Below are positions 48,217 to 60,865 of a DNA stretch of 64,000 bases, piece after piece (position 1 is the stretch's first letter; each line of letters opens with the position of its first letter). Source of the DNA: Tuctoria greenei (Eukaryota > Streptophyta > Magnoliopsida > Poales > Poaceae); the NCBI GenBank assembly GCA_036927565.1, contig JAYESD010000003.1, positions 83,311,311 to 83,375,310 on the forward strand. The letters run 5' to 3'. The translations under genes and the position numbers were made by a program. The notes beneath the pieces were generated by a model that made no database searches, was not told where the DNA came from, and saw only the letters and a program-made list of their open reading frames with translations.

Positions 48217-48589
48217 TCGCACGACACCACCCAATGAGATCCTTGGATGTCGGGATTCCGGTCCCCACAATCCTTCTTCCTGATCTCCTTCTCCTCCTTG
48301 TTGTTGGATCTCCCCTTGGTGGCAGCTCCCACGAACTAGGGTTTGGTGTTCTTTCAAAAGTGGCAAAGAGATGAGAAATTTTGGTTTTGGGTTGTTCATA
48401 TAGAGGCGGAGAGGTAGGGTTTGATGGATTTCGAGTCTAAGGTGGGTGGAGGCCGGGGTGGGGTCCCACATGGGCTTCAAAGAGGTTAGACACAACATTC
48501 TTGGGCCCAATTAAGGTAAATACCCAATAACAAATCGTGGAGGAAAAGATTGAATCCGAGTCGGGCACACGGGTAAGTAAGCTAGAGGG

Positions 48590-48915
48590 TCGGACTAGTC
48601 CGATGTTGGACAGAGACGAAAACAGATAAGTCCGGTAGGTGGTCTGGACAAGTCCGTTCTCGTATAGTAAGGGACTTCGGACTAGTCCGGTCTTCATACT
48701 GGACAAGTCTGGGGTTCGATCGGTCTAAATTAAGTGTTTTCGGACAAGTCTGGCATGTTACAAAAAAGCTGACCGGACTAGTCCGGTGTCATAAAGGACT
48801 AGTCCAATTTGGTCCAGTAAGGCTAATAGCACTAGTCCGTGGTGATAAAGGACTAGTCCGCACTTCTAAAAGAAAACCAGACTAGTTCGGGGTGAAGATC
48901 GGACAAGTCCGCACT
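48590..48915 (-). promoter_or_regulatory. Palindromic-motif array in U3 of F LTR
   Basis: About fourteen motif copies; perfect CGGACTAGTCCG near 48593, 48679 and 48777. Upstream of the weakened TATA position in transcription direction. Confidence 0.85.
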
Positions 48916-49039
48916 CTGACAGACTGAACTTCCAGATTAAGAATAAATTCATTTTAACCTTGTTCCTTTTACATGGCTTAATGTTAGACATATAAGAGGA
49001 TGTATGCAATGCATTATGCATGAAAATGAGGGTGTCACA

Positions 49040-51492
49040 AACCTATAGGGAAATTCCTTCTTGAGATCATCTTCTCGCGCCCACGTTGCTTTCGAGTCTG
49101 TATGATTCTTCCATTGCACTTTGCACCATCGAATCACCTTGTTCCTTGTGACCCTCTCCTTGATTTTCAAAATATTAACAACATTCTCTGCATAGGTCAA
49201 ATCCTCCTCATGCTCCAATTCTTCTATTGGTACTTGCTCTTCCGGTACTCTCAGGCACTTCTCTGAGAGTCATGAAACACATCATGTGCATCAGAAAGAT
49301 GTGCCAGCATCTCCAACTTATATGCCACTTCTCCACGCTTGTCCAAAATCTTGAATGGACCAATATAGCGAGGTGCCAATTTGCCTCTGACATTAAACCG
49401 CTTATGACCTCGTATAGGTGATACCTTTAGATACACGAAGTCTCTCACTTCAAAAGCTAAGTTTATTCGCCTATTATCCCCATACCCTTTTTGTCTCGAT
49501 TGGGCAGCTCTCAAACTTTCGCGGATTGTCTGAACTTGCTTTTCAGCTTCTAGCAACACATCCGGACCAAATACTTGAGATTCTCCTGTCTAATTCCAAA
49601 ACAAAGGTGTTCTACACTTCCTTCCATACAGTTCTTCATACAGTGACATCTTCAAGCTGGCTTGGTAATTGTAATTGTAAGAAAACTTAGCATACGGCAA
49701 GCTCTTGTCCCAACTGCGTCCATGCTTCAAAGCACAAGCTCCAAAAATATCTTCCAAATTTTGATTTGTCCTCTCGGTTTGTCCATCCATTTGAGGGTCA
49801 TATGCAGAGCTGAAATTTAATCTCGTACCCATAGCTTCACGCAGTTTCTACCAGAACCTAGAGGTGAATTGAGAACCTCGGTCTGAGACTATTTTCTTGG
49901 GTACCCCATGTCGGCATACAATTTTCCCCATTTACAACTCAGCTAACTATGCAGCAGTATACTTAGTCTTGACAAGAATGAAATGAGCCAATTTGGTCAA
50001 CTGATCCACAATAACCCATATTGAGTCATAGCCGGACTAGGTTTCGTGGTAATCCAACTATGAAGTCCATACCAATCTCTTCCCACTTCGATTCCGGAAT
50101 CTATAGCGGCTGCAATAATCCAGCTGGCCTCTCATGTTCAGCTTTGACCCGTTGGCACACATGACACAAAGCTACATACTGAACTATGTCCTTTTTCATG
50201 CTAGCCCACCAATAACATGTTTTCAAGTCCTTTTACATCTTTGTACAGCCAGGATAGATCGAGTAAGGCAAGTCATGTGCCTCCTTCAATATCATTTCCC
50301 GAATATGCTTCACATTAGGCACAACGATTCTCTTTCCAAGCCATAGGGTACCATGTTCATACTCATCAAATCTAAATTTTCTACCCTCTTGGATCGTTTC
50401 TTTGATTTCTTGAATTTCCTCATCCCTGGCCTGACCTTCTCAAATTTCTTGCTCCAAGCTCGGATTTAACTCCATTATACCCATCTCATTCACAAATCCA
50501 AGATTCAACCGTTCAAACTCCTTGCATAGCTCAGATGGCAAGTCTCGAACGTGAGTTGGTGGCTCACTCCTTTTGGACACAAAGCATCGGCCACTACATT
50601 AGCCTTCCCTGGGTGATAGTTAATTCCCACATCATAATCCTTGATGAGTTCCAACCATCTTTGTTGCCTCAAATTCAGGCCCGTTTGCGTGAATATGTAC
50701 ATGAGACTATTATGATCCGTGTAAATCTCACACCTATGACCAAGAATGTAATGTCAACAAATTTTCAGAGTGTGCACTACGGCTGCAAGTTCAAGATCAT
50801 GTGTAGGATAATTCTTCCCATGTTTTTTCAATTGCGTCGATGCACAGGCTACTACTTGACTTTCTTGCATTAGTACACATCCAAGTCCTTGTCTTGATGC
50901 GTCTCAATAGATATTGACTTTTGCTCACATATGGCAATACCAACAAAGGTGTTGTTGTTAATCTCTTCTTGAGCTCCTCAAAGCTATCCTGACAAGCTGG
51001 AGTCCATTGGAATGATTTCCCCTTCATTAGCAATTCTGTCATTGGCTTGGCTATTTTGGAAAAGTCCTTGATAACCCGCCGGTAATATCCAGCCATCCCA
51101 ACAAAACTCCTTATTTCCTTGACATTCTACGGCGGTTCCCACTTTAGAACGTCCCTTACTTTTCCTGGGTCAATCGATACTACTCCTCCCGAGATGATAT
51201 GACCCAAAAATGACACTTCCCACATTGAAAACTGGCACTTGCTAAATTTGGCGTACAATTGATGCTCCCTCAATTTCTGCAACGTGAGCCTCAAATGTTC
51301 CTCATGCTCCTCCTGGCTTCTCGAGTAGATCATAATATCATCAATGAACACCATAACAAATTTATCCAAGTACTCCATGAAGACCTTACTCATGAGGTAC
51401 ATAAAGTACGCAGGTGCATTTGTCAAATCAAAGGACATAACGGTGTACTCATAAGATCCATACCGTGTTCGAAAATATGTTTTGGGTATATC
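49040..51492 (-). pseudogene. Chromovirus F pol, C-terminal part
   Basis: Minus strand. Reverse transcriptase end (51492-51127) with YFRTRYGSYEYTVMSF and intact FIDDIMIYS; RNase H (about 51096-50505) with FQWTPACQDSFEELKKRL; integrase (about 50230-49251) with DGQTERTNQNLEDIF and YEELYGRKCRTPLFWN; chromodomain (49215-49050) with VIRWCKVQWKNH and ATWAREDDLKKEFPY. Multiple stops and shifts. The polypurine tract that should separate pol from the LTR is missing: CACAAACC at the LTR edge runs straight into the chromodomain-end sequence (TATAGGGAAATTCC). The N-terminal part lies beyond the D insertion, outside the window. Confidence 0.87.
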
Positions 51493-54380
51493 TGTGACAC
51501 CTGGTTCCAAAAATGAACCAAGTGAATGCATTTGTGTGGCCAGGACGTTCAACACACATACACGAGTGCAATTATAAAAGAGTATACAGAAAATTACCAC
51601 AGAACAAGATTAATTAACCACTTTTATTACAGAAACCATATTATCCTCGAGTACAAGCTCTAATGAAAATTAATGACAAGATTCGACTAATGCACTGGAA
51701 ATAAACTAAACTGAGCAAACTAAGCAAAAGGGATAGCACAACTCCAACACTCCATAGGCAAAGCTGATGTTAGACACGTCCTAGAACTCCGCATTATCAT
51801 GGTAATACTCCCAATCCCGATGTACAACTGTTGGTTGGGGAATTGCAAGGGTGACTACATGTCGTACTCAGAAAGTGTGGAAAGTATGACATGTAGCTGA
51901 TACAAATGACGAATATGATAAAGGCCAAGTTCTAAAAAGTACATCAAATATTTGCAAACCAATGTATTATATGTATGTGAAATAAACCCATCATAACCAT
52001 AAGTAATAACATAGTACCAATCCATATTTCTTTACCATCATCCAAATTCCAGATTTTATCATTTCCATAAATCATATCCAATACCATAATTTAATTCATA
52101 ACTAGCCATAACCATAACCATATTATCAACCATAACCATTACCAAACCATAACCAACCAACCATACATCTCAAATTCCAAGGTTCCTCTAATCATGTAGG
52201 TCATCCAAGCGCTCATAACCGGGAGCACGGCTATCATGATAGTTTTTAACACGCTGCAGAGTTTGTACCGATTTACCCATGTGTTTGTGATTTCATCACC
52301 CGTCGACGACTAAAGAACCTCCCTTATGCCAATTGCACTTCCTTTGGTTTATGGCCAAGAGATCACAAAATAGCCTTTACAAAGGGATTACTAGCCTTTT
52401 TAGACCCCACTGAGGTTTCACCGGTGGCGATGCCTCCAACTGAGCAAATCTTCAACCAAGGGCCCCCACTTGAGCCATTTGGATCCCGGGGTAGTCCCAC
52501 AAATCATCAACAAACCCAATCCGACTACCCCTCCCCCGAGCATCCTTAATGGTCCAAATAGCACTAGCAAAACCCAAATTAGTCAGCTACGACGCACCCA
52601 TACTTGGCCTCGTGGTGGCACTGTAATCCTGGGTTGTTCTCGCATAAACCGGTCCTTAGATCTAAAGCAAGCAGACCACCATAACATCCAACCCATCCAC
52701 ATACCATGCTTGCTTAGATCGCCCATTACCATATGATATTTAACCAGTTCATGTTGATCATAATCTCATAAATGCATAATTAAGTTAAGTGGTGTAGTTG
52801 TCTTTCCATCCCAATTAATTAAGCGAAGCAAAAGGTAAAAATCCCTTCCCGACTCTCTACCATAAATTCCAGGTGACAAGGGTGGTTAAACAAATTTAGT
52901 AAACTTCCTACCATAGGATTCCCATCAAATTGACACAGCATGCAGTTTTGCAATCAAAACATTTATTTTGAAACAGGATCAATATGCTTCAAGGACACTT
53001 GCCTTGCTCTTGGAATTGGTTCGGATCAAAGCCTTCAAATTCTTGGTACTGAAGATCCTCCACAACACTTTCTAGCGCAAATCCGTCGAATCCGCACAAT
53101 AAACATACAAACAAGAAACACAATCAAAGAGTGCGTAGACATTACTCAAGATAACATGACATGCATGATTAATGCAAATGCAAGGTGGAACTTGTTAATG
53201 AGTTACTTTAAATGATCACTACTAGTTCTAATAGCTTTTAACAAGTTTATACAGGTTTGGAGTTGATTAGATCAAACTTTAGACTTAATTCGACACAATC
53301 TAACCAGGAAAATCGTACTAGTCCGCTAGGGACCGGACAAGTCCGCACTGCGCGAGATCAACAAATTAGGGTTTTCTAGATCGACGTGATTTTGGAGAAA
53401 CGGGATTGACTTCACGTAAGGAAAAAGAAGTAGAAGGTATACTAGGTGTTTAGAACTACAATGAATCAAGAAACTTGGAGGCAACACTTGGATCTTGACG
53501 ATCTAGGGTTGATGAAGACCTTGATGGTGGATTGTTGACGAAGAACGCGAAGTTGATGGAGATCTTGATCCTCTTTCGTTTCCTCCTCTTCTTCTTCTTG
53601 CTCTTGATCTCATTCTCCCTCGTTGGTGGCGGCTATTCACGAGCTAGGTTTTGGGTGTGGAGGAAAAGTGGCAAATAGATGTCAAGCAAAGGGATGGGGT
53701 TGTTTATATAGAGGTGGAGGCTAGGGTTTGATGGATTTCGAATTTGAGATGAGTAGGGCTGGTTTAGAGTCCCACATGGGCTCCAAAAGAGTTAGGCATG
53801 ACGTCTCTAGGCCCTTTTAACGTAAAATCCAAGAAACAAGTCGTGAAACAAAAGATCAATTCAGAGTCACGATTTATTGGACATGTCTGAAAAGGGCCGG
53901 ACTAGTTCGAAGTTGGACAGAGAAAAGTTGGACAAGTCCGAACTGGACATCGGACAAGTTCGAACTTATCCAGAGGGGAAAAACAGACAAGTCTGGTCTA
54001 AAATCGGACAAGTCCGACTTTAGTAAGAGGGGAAAACAAACAAGTCTGCTGGAAGACCGGACTAGTCTGAACAAGTCCAGAGACTTAGAAAATTTTCAAG
54101 GATTCTTGAAACACCGAACTAGTCCCCACAAGACTGGACAAGTCTGAAAGTGTCCAGAGGCAAAAACAGACTAGTCCGCAGAAAAACGGACAAGTCCGAG
54201 CTAGGTCAGAAAGAAATCGGACTAGTCCGCACCAAAATCGGACTAGTCCGCACTTTCCAGAATTCTTCAGTGCGGTTTTGTATCTAATTCATTTTAAACT
54301 TGTTCCTTTTTATGTAGATAAATGTTAAACATATTTAATGATTAATGTAGGGCATGATGTATGAAAATGAGGGTGTTACA
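51493..54380 (-). repeat. 3' LTR of chromovirus D, 2888 bp
   Basis: Full alpha LTR, TGTGACACCT at 51493 to GGTGTTACA at 54380, inserted in the RT region of F (the F codons for ..DIPK follow it). TATA box (minus 53710-53703), array 53875-54252, motif pair 53313-53348. Confidence 0.92.
53875..54252 (-). promoter_or_regulatory. Palindromic-motif array in U3 of D LTR
   Basis: About fourteen copies, two perfect at about 54220 and 54238. 165-540 bp upstream of the TATA box, the same spacing as in B. Confidence 0.85.
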
Positions 54381-57126
54381 AACCTACACCCCTTAAAATG
54401 AATCATGCCCTCGAGATTTGGCGCAGAAGAGAAAAGATAGGGAAATTCCTTCTTGAGATCATCCTCCAACTCCCATGTTGCCTATGATTCTGTGTGATGC
54501 TTCCATCGAACTTTGCACCATCGAATCACCTTGTTCCTTGTGATCCTCTCCTTGGTTTCAAAGATTTTGTTCGGTTGCTCGGCATAAGTCAAATCTGCCT
54601 CTAATTCCAATTCTTCCATTGGCACTTGTTTTCTAGTACCCTCAAGCACTTCTTGAGCTGGGAAACATGAAAGACATCATGAACGTCTGAAAGATGAGCT
54701 GGTATCTCCAACTTATATGCTACTTCTCCTTTTTTGTCCAAAATCTTGTATGGTCCAATATAACGAGGTGCCAGCTTGCCTCTTATGTTAAACCTCTTAT
54801 GACCTCTCATTGGTAACACCTTTAGGTAAACGAAGTCTACTATTTCAAAGGCTAATTTCCTTCTCATATTGTCCGCATAGCCTTTTCGCCTTGATTGAGC
54901 ACCCCTCAAGCTCTCGCGAATAACCTGAACTTGTTTTTCAGCTTCTAGCAACACATCCGGACCAAATACTTGAGATTCTCCTGTCTCATTCCAGAATAAG
55001 GTCGTCCTACATTTCCTTCCATATAGTGCTTCATATGGTGACATCCTCAAACTTGCTTGGTCACTATTGTTGCATGAAAATTCTGCATATGGCAAACTCT
55101 TGTCCCAACTTTTCCCATGCTTCAACTAACAATATCTTAACATATCCTCTAAAATTTGGTTGGTCTTCTCTGTTAGTCCATCCGTATGAGAGTGATATGC
55201 CGAACTGAAATTCATCCTTGTTCCTAATGCTTCATGCAATTTCTGCCAAAATCTGGAGGTAAACTAAGAACCCCTATCCGATACTATCTTCTTTGGTACT
55301 CCGTGTCGACACACAATGTGCTCCATATACAATTCTGCTAGCTTCGTGGTGGTATAGGTGGTCTTGATAGACACAAAATGAGCTGATTTAGTCAATCGAT
55401 CCACAATTACCCAGACTGAGTCATATTCGGACTGGGTACGTGGCAATAAAGCTATAAAGTCCATACCGATCTCTTCCCACTTCCACTCTGGGATCTTCAA
55501 TGGCTGCAATAATGTGGCTAGCCTTTGGTGTTCCGCCTTGACTCGTTGGCACACATCACACAAGGCTACAAATTCAGCTATGTCCTTTTTCATGCTATCC
55601 CACCAATAACATGTCTTCAAGTCTTTGTACATCTTCGTACAACTAGGATGGATTGAGTATGGCGAGTCCTGTGCCTCCTTTAGTATTTTCTCCCAAATAT
55701 GCTTCACATTAGCCATAACAATCCTTTTCTGAGCCATAAGGTACCATGTTCGTCCTAATCAAAACTGAATTCCCTTCCCTGTTGTGTCCTTTGTTTGATT
55801 TCTTGGATTTCCTCATCCTTTGTTTGGCCCTCTCGAATTTATTGCTTCAAGGTTGGATTTAACTCCATCATCCCCGTCTCATTTACAAATCTGAGGTTCA
55901 ACCGTTCAAATTCCATACACAACTCGGATGGTAATTCTCAAACTTTGAGTTGGTGACTTACTCCTTTCCGGCTCAAGGCAAGCCACTACATTAGCCTTCC
56001 CTAGATGATAATTGATACCCAAATCATAATCCTTGATGAGCTCCAACCATCTTCGTGGCCTCAAATTAAGATCCGTTTTTGTGAAAATATACTTAAGACT
56101 CTTATGATCCATGTAAATTTCACACCTATGTCCAAGGATGTAGTGTCTCTATATTTTCAATGCGTGTACTATGGCTGCAAGTTCCAAATCATGTGTTGGG
56201 TAATTCTGCCCATGCTTCTTCAATTGCCTCCATGCATAGGCTACCACTTGACCTTCTTGCATCAATATACATCCAAGTCATTGTCTCGATGCATCACAAT
56301 AAATATCAAAACTCTTGCTCACATCTGGCAAAACCAAAACTGGGGTTGTAGTTAACCTCTCCTTTAGCTCCTCAAAACTGTTTTGACAAGGTTCAGTCCA
56401 TCGGAAAGCTTTCCCCTTCATTACCAACTCCGTCATTGGCTTGTCTTTCTTGGGAAAGTCCTTGTTGAATCGACGGTAATACCCAGCCATCCCAAGAAAA
56501 CTCCTTATTTCCTTTACATTTTGCGGGGGCTCCAATTTTAACACATCCCTCACTTTTCCTGGGTCAACCGATACTCCTGCCCCTGAGATGATATGAACCA
56601 AAAATGATACTTATCTCAACAAAAAGTGACACTTGTTGAACTTGGCATACAATTGATGCTCCCTCAATTTATGCAACGTAAGCCTCAAGTGTTCCTCATG
56701 TTCCTTCTCATCCTTCGAGTAGATCATAATGTCATCAATAAATACCACAACGAACTTATCCAAGTACTCCATGAAGACCTTATTCATGAGATACATAAAG
56801 TAGGCAAGCACATTTGTCAATCCAAAGGACATCACGGTGCACTCATAAGATCCATATCATGTCCTAAAAGCTGTCTTGGGTATGTCCGATGGTATAATCT
56901 TCATTTGAAAGTATCCCGACCTCAAATCAATCTTAGAGAAGACACAAGCACCCTTCATCTGATCAAACAAGTCTTATATACAAGGCAAGGTGTACTTGTT
57001 CTTAATTGTCACTTTGTTGAGAGCTCGGTAATCCACGTACATCCTTTGTGACCCATCCTTCTTATCCACGAAAAAAATGGGCGCTCCCCAAGGTGAAGAA
57101 CTGGGGCGAATGAAACCTTTCTTTAG
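54381..57126 (-). pseudogene. Chromovirus D pol, C-terminal part
   Basis: Minus strand. Next to the LTR a degenerate polypurine tract (TTAAGGGGTGTAGGTT). Reverse transcriptase (57126-56540) with FIRPSSSPWGAPIFFVDKKD and intact FIDDIMIYSKDEKEH; RNase H (56500-55906); integrase (55737-54660) with H2C2 end CDVCQRVKAEH, IVDRLTKSAHFV and IVSDRGS, the last followed by a stop replacing Gln; chromodomain (about 54620-54440) with a TAG inside (HHTES*ATWE). Copia E interrupts RT at 57127; the remainder is outside the window. Confidence 0.87.
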
Positions 57127-58563
57127 TGTAAGTGCATCTAGGATATCCCTTTTGGGTTTTGGATTGATGACAAACATATGAGATCCTAATGAAACTATTG
57201 AGATGACTGCAGGAAAGATAAGTGAAACAGCTCGGTGCACACAAAAAGGTGAAAAATAGAGTGGTGTCCAAAGAGGGATACTTTGATGGAGCTTGGAAGA
57301 TCAAAATTAGATATTGAATGTATAGGGAGTGTATGAAAGACACACTTCAAGAGCTCACAACTTTGCGCTGGGGTAAGGGCTTAAAATTAACTTAAAATTC
57401 ATAATGCACCGGACTAGTCCAATCATGGACTGGACTAGTCCGTTTAACTCTCTGGAATCTCTCAAATTGGGAGACCGTACTAGTCCATGTGTCCACCGGA
57501 CTAGTCCGTTGAACTTTCTGTAGTCTCTCATATTGAGAGACCGGACTAGTCCGTGTGTTCAGCGGACAAGTCCGTTGATCTTTCTGGAGTCTCCCTTCTG
57601 TGGAGATCGGACAAGTCCGCGGACTAGTCCTTTGAACATTCTGGAGTTCACCTTCACACAGCGCCGGACTAGTCCGAGCTTGGACCGGACTAGTCCGGCA
57701 GACATTCTGGACTTCAAAGTACACTGAGACCGGACAAGTCCGGACTTGCACCGGACTAGTCCGGTGTTAGGGTTTTTCAACGGTTACTTTTTGGAAACCC
57801 TATAAATAGAGAATCCACGGCCTTCCAAAAGATATACATGACATATACTGCTTCAAACACAAACCCCAGTGCTGCCACTTAGTCCCAAGAGCCCGAAACA
57901 CATCTCCCCACACATCTAAAGTGCAAAAAGAGTGAAATCAATTGAACACTTGGATTCAGGATTGGGAGATCGTCGTTCCTTCATTGCGAGCTCTTGGTGT
58001 TTGATCTTTCTACAATCATACTCTGCATTGTAATAATTTTGAGTGTATTTGATCACTTCTTTTGTTGTAATACTCGTGGGAGCCCTCAAAGTGTGAGGTT
58101 TCCCCACAAACTTGGTGATTACCCGTGATAGTGGAATCAAGTCGGCCTTCATGGTGACTTGAAGAGGGAAAGGGTTGGAGACCTAGCTCTTTGTGAGCTT
58201 CCTCAACGAGGACGTAGATCTCGTGGTGAGATCGAACCTCGGGAAAAATTTGTGTGTCTTGCGCCTTATTTCCTTTACATTTTGTTCATTAGATCACTTG
58301 AGTGATAAACATCAATCTAAGGCAATTATAAGTTTTCACTTGCACTCTTACATTAATCTCAAACAAAAATATCAGTTGTTCTCATTTCAGCTGCTAAAGA
58401 AATTTAGTTTCCCAAATAACACCTGATCAACACACATATTTCTAGCACACCGAACAAGTCCGCCCACACGACCGGACTAGTCCGGCCAACCAAGTTTTGA
58501 CGATTCTATTAAGTGTGCAGGAAATTCAAAAGGCCTATTCATCCCCCCTCTAGGCCACATTCA
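57127..58563 (+). repeat. 5' LTR of copia E
   Basis: 1437 bp, TGTAAGTGCATCTAGG to CACATTCA. Array 57405-57765, TATA box CTATAAATAG (57800-57809) and U5 motif pair 58448-58490. A telo-box-less variant of the promoter block (CAACGGTTACTTTTTGG) precedes the TATA box. Confidence 0.93.
57405..57765 (+). promoter_or_regulatory. Palindromic-motif array in U3 of E
   Basis: Pairs of motifs in a higher-order repeat of 66 bp (GAGACC/GAGATC landmarks at 57471, 57537 and 57603), each unit holding two motifs about 20 bp apart and a spacer TTTCTGGAGTCTC. It ends about 36 bp before the TATA box. Confidence 0.88.
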
Positions 58564-58583
58564 ATTGGTTTCAGAGCAAGGTT
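58564..58583 (+). other. Primer-binding site of copia E
   Basis: ATTGGTTTCAGAGCAAGG follows the LTR; Met-initiator-type primer site, closest to TGGTATCAGAGC of the three copia copies. Confidence 0.87.
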
Positions 58584-58599
58584 CTCCGCTAACGAGACT

Positions 58600-60865
58600 C
58601 ACATCTCGGAGAGATCAATTGCCTCTGAGAAGAACAACAATATCTCGAAGTTGAACATTAATGAGGAGGAACAAGAAACTAAAGCCTTTGATGTGCTGAA
58701 AGAGAGCCCACACGATGATGAAGAATTGCGACAACTAAAGACACTCCTGAGAAAGAAACTTCTAGGACAAAAGGGAAAAGAAGAAGAGAAGACGACTGGG
58801 AGTGGTCATCATGACTACTCCCGACATCCTTACAACTACAATCGTCTCAATTCAAACAATCACTATCCTTCCATTCCTATGGGAAAACCTCCACAGTTTG
58901 ACGGAAGCGACTATACCATGTGGAAGTACAACATGAAGATGCATCTAATATCCCTAAATCCTAATCTGTGGCACATTGTTTGCACTAGCATAGATATCCC
59001 GGACACGGATTGAGAACTCACCCCAGAACAAGAACAAGAGATTCACAGAAATGCACAAGCCATCACCTTGATCACATCATCACTAAGCAGAGTGGAATTC
59101 ACCAAGATCGATGGCTTAGAAAGTGCAAAGGAATATGGGATACACTCAAGACAGCTCACGAAGGAAATAGGTCGATTCGTGAAGCTAAAATCGAGATGCT
59201 TGAAGGAGAGTTGGGGAGATTTGCTATTGAAGAAGGCGAATCACCTCAAGACATGTACAACCGGATGAAGGCACTCATCAACAAAATCGGTGCCTATGGA
59301 AGTAAGAAATGGATGGATCACGAGGTGGTCAAGAGAATGATCAGAGCCTTCATGCCATGAAATGTCACACTTTGCTCAATGATTAGAGAAAGCCCCGGGT
59401 TTCACAAAATGACTCCCGATGAGTTGTTAGGGAAGATCATAAATCATGAAATGATGGAGAAAGAGGCACGATACATCAAAGACTTGGCCGAACTCACTTC
59501 CTCCAAAAAGAAAGAGGTTGCTCTCAAAGCAACATGCCGACCCAAACTCAAAGAAACTCGTGAAGATCAAGACGATGGGCATACAAGCGACGAGAGCACT
59601 GATCTTGATGATGAAGAAATGGTACTCTTTATCAAGAAGTTCAAGCGAATGATGAAAAGAAGACACGGCAATAACTCAAATGAAGGCAAAAGCAAGGATA
59701 AAGGAAAATCCAAGGCCCGACGCACTTGCTACAACTGCGAAGAGTATGGTCACTTCATGATGGACTGCCCTTATGAAGAAAACAAAAGGAAGAAGGAAAC
59801 AAGACCTCAAGAAAAGAAGAATTTCAGAAAGAGAAGACAAGCCCATCAAGCTCACATTGGCAAGGAGTGGGACTCAAACAACGAGTCCTCCTCCGATGAA
59901 GAAGAAGAGATGGCCACTATCGCAATCAAGAAACCTACTATGAAGGCCACACTCTTCCCAAACATGGAAGGATGGGATATGAACAACCACACTTGCCTTA
60001 TGGCTAAGGAAGGCAAAAAAAGGTACGACTCACTCCTCCTACGCTAAATTCCTCTATTGATGACTTTGATAGCTCTAGTGATAATGAAGAAATGTTTAGA
60101 GGACTAAGTAAAATTGCTCTAAAGAAAATGGAAATGTTGTCGAACGAAATCTTTGAAAAAGAGGAACTTCTTAACCGACAAGAAGATATGCTCATCCGTG
60201 AAAGGAAGAGATATCAAGAAGTTGAAAAGCTTCCTGAGCTTGAAAGAGAGAAGAACGAGTCGCTTGAGGTTGAGCTAGCCTTGAGTAAGGAAACTTACTC
60301 AAAGCTAGAAGACTCGCATATTGCAATCAAGGAAGAACTTGCTAACTTGTCAAAAGTTAACAAGATCCTTGAGGTGCAAGTTGAGTCGCTCTTGCAAAGT
60401 GACTCCTCTTCCTCCAAGAGCTCTTCCTCCAAAGATATGAGTTCGACAACAATCGGAACTTGCACTTGCTATAGTAAGAAGAATGTTATTTCCAATACTT
60501 CAACTTCTCATAATATGCATGCCCCTCCAAGCGGCATCTTTGATAAGGAGAAGATCAAATATGCACGCAGTGCATATATGGTCACTAGACCTCCTAATGT
60601 CAAAGATGGCCTTGGTTTTGACAGGAACAAACACATGTCTACTCCCAAAAATGCTAAGAATGGAATTGTCTTTGTTAAGGAAAAATCCCATGAATCTGAT
60701 TTACAAATATTTTTTCGTACATTTGATGCTTCCTATGTTCTTATGAAAGCCAAACATGGAAAAGTCATTGCTAAATATATAGGGCCACGCCACAAGAACT
60801 TAAAAACTTGTGTGTGGGTGCCCAAGACTCTTGTGACTAACCTGAGAGGACCCAAGCAAGCTTGG
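58600..60865 (+). pseudogene. Copia E gag, lightly broken
   Basis: The usual ATG near the start is absent; the frame is open from the LTR end. Acidic N-terminal region, FDGSDYTMWKYNMKMHL, TGA at about 59012 where C has a Glu codon, a deletion frameshift near 59131, UBN2-like region (ELGRFAIEEGESPQDMYNR), TGA at about 59358 in place of an Arg codon, intact CCHC knuckle CYNCEEYGHFMMDCP (near 59730), a frameshift near 60020-60090, coiled-coil segment (60110-60400), and conserved KIKYARSAYMVTRPPN and RTFDASYVLM, ending GPKQAW before the junction. Capsid/nucleocapsid protein by family. Confidence 0.87.

Larger units (their letters stand above)
42025..49039 (-). repeat. 3' LTR of chromovirus F, split by solo LTR S
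   Basis: Alpha-family LTR, TGTGACACCC at 42025 to GGGTGTCACA at 49039, interrupted near 44044. Without S it is about 2.8 kb, as in B and D. Motif array 48590-48915 and motif pair 43775-43803; the TATA position reads TTCATATA (48394-48401), a weakened box on the minus strand. Confidence 0.88.

Noticed and set aside
47871..48510. Frames spanning the S/F boundary as a gene
   Set aside because: They run across an insertion junction and have no domain.
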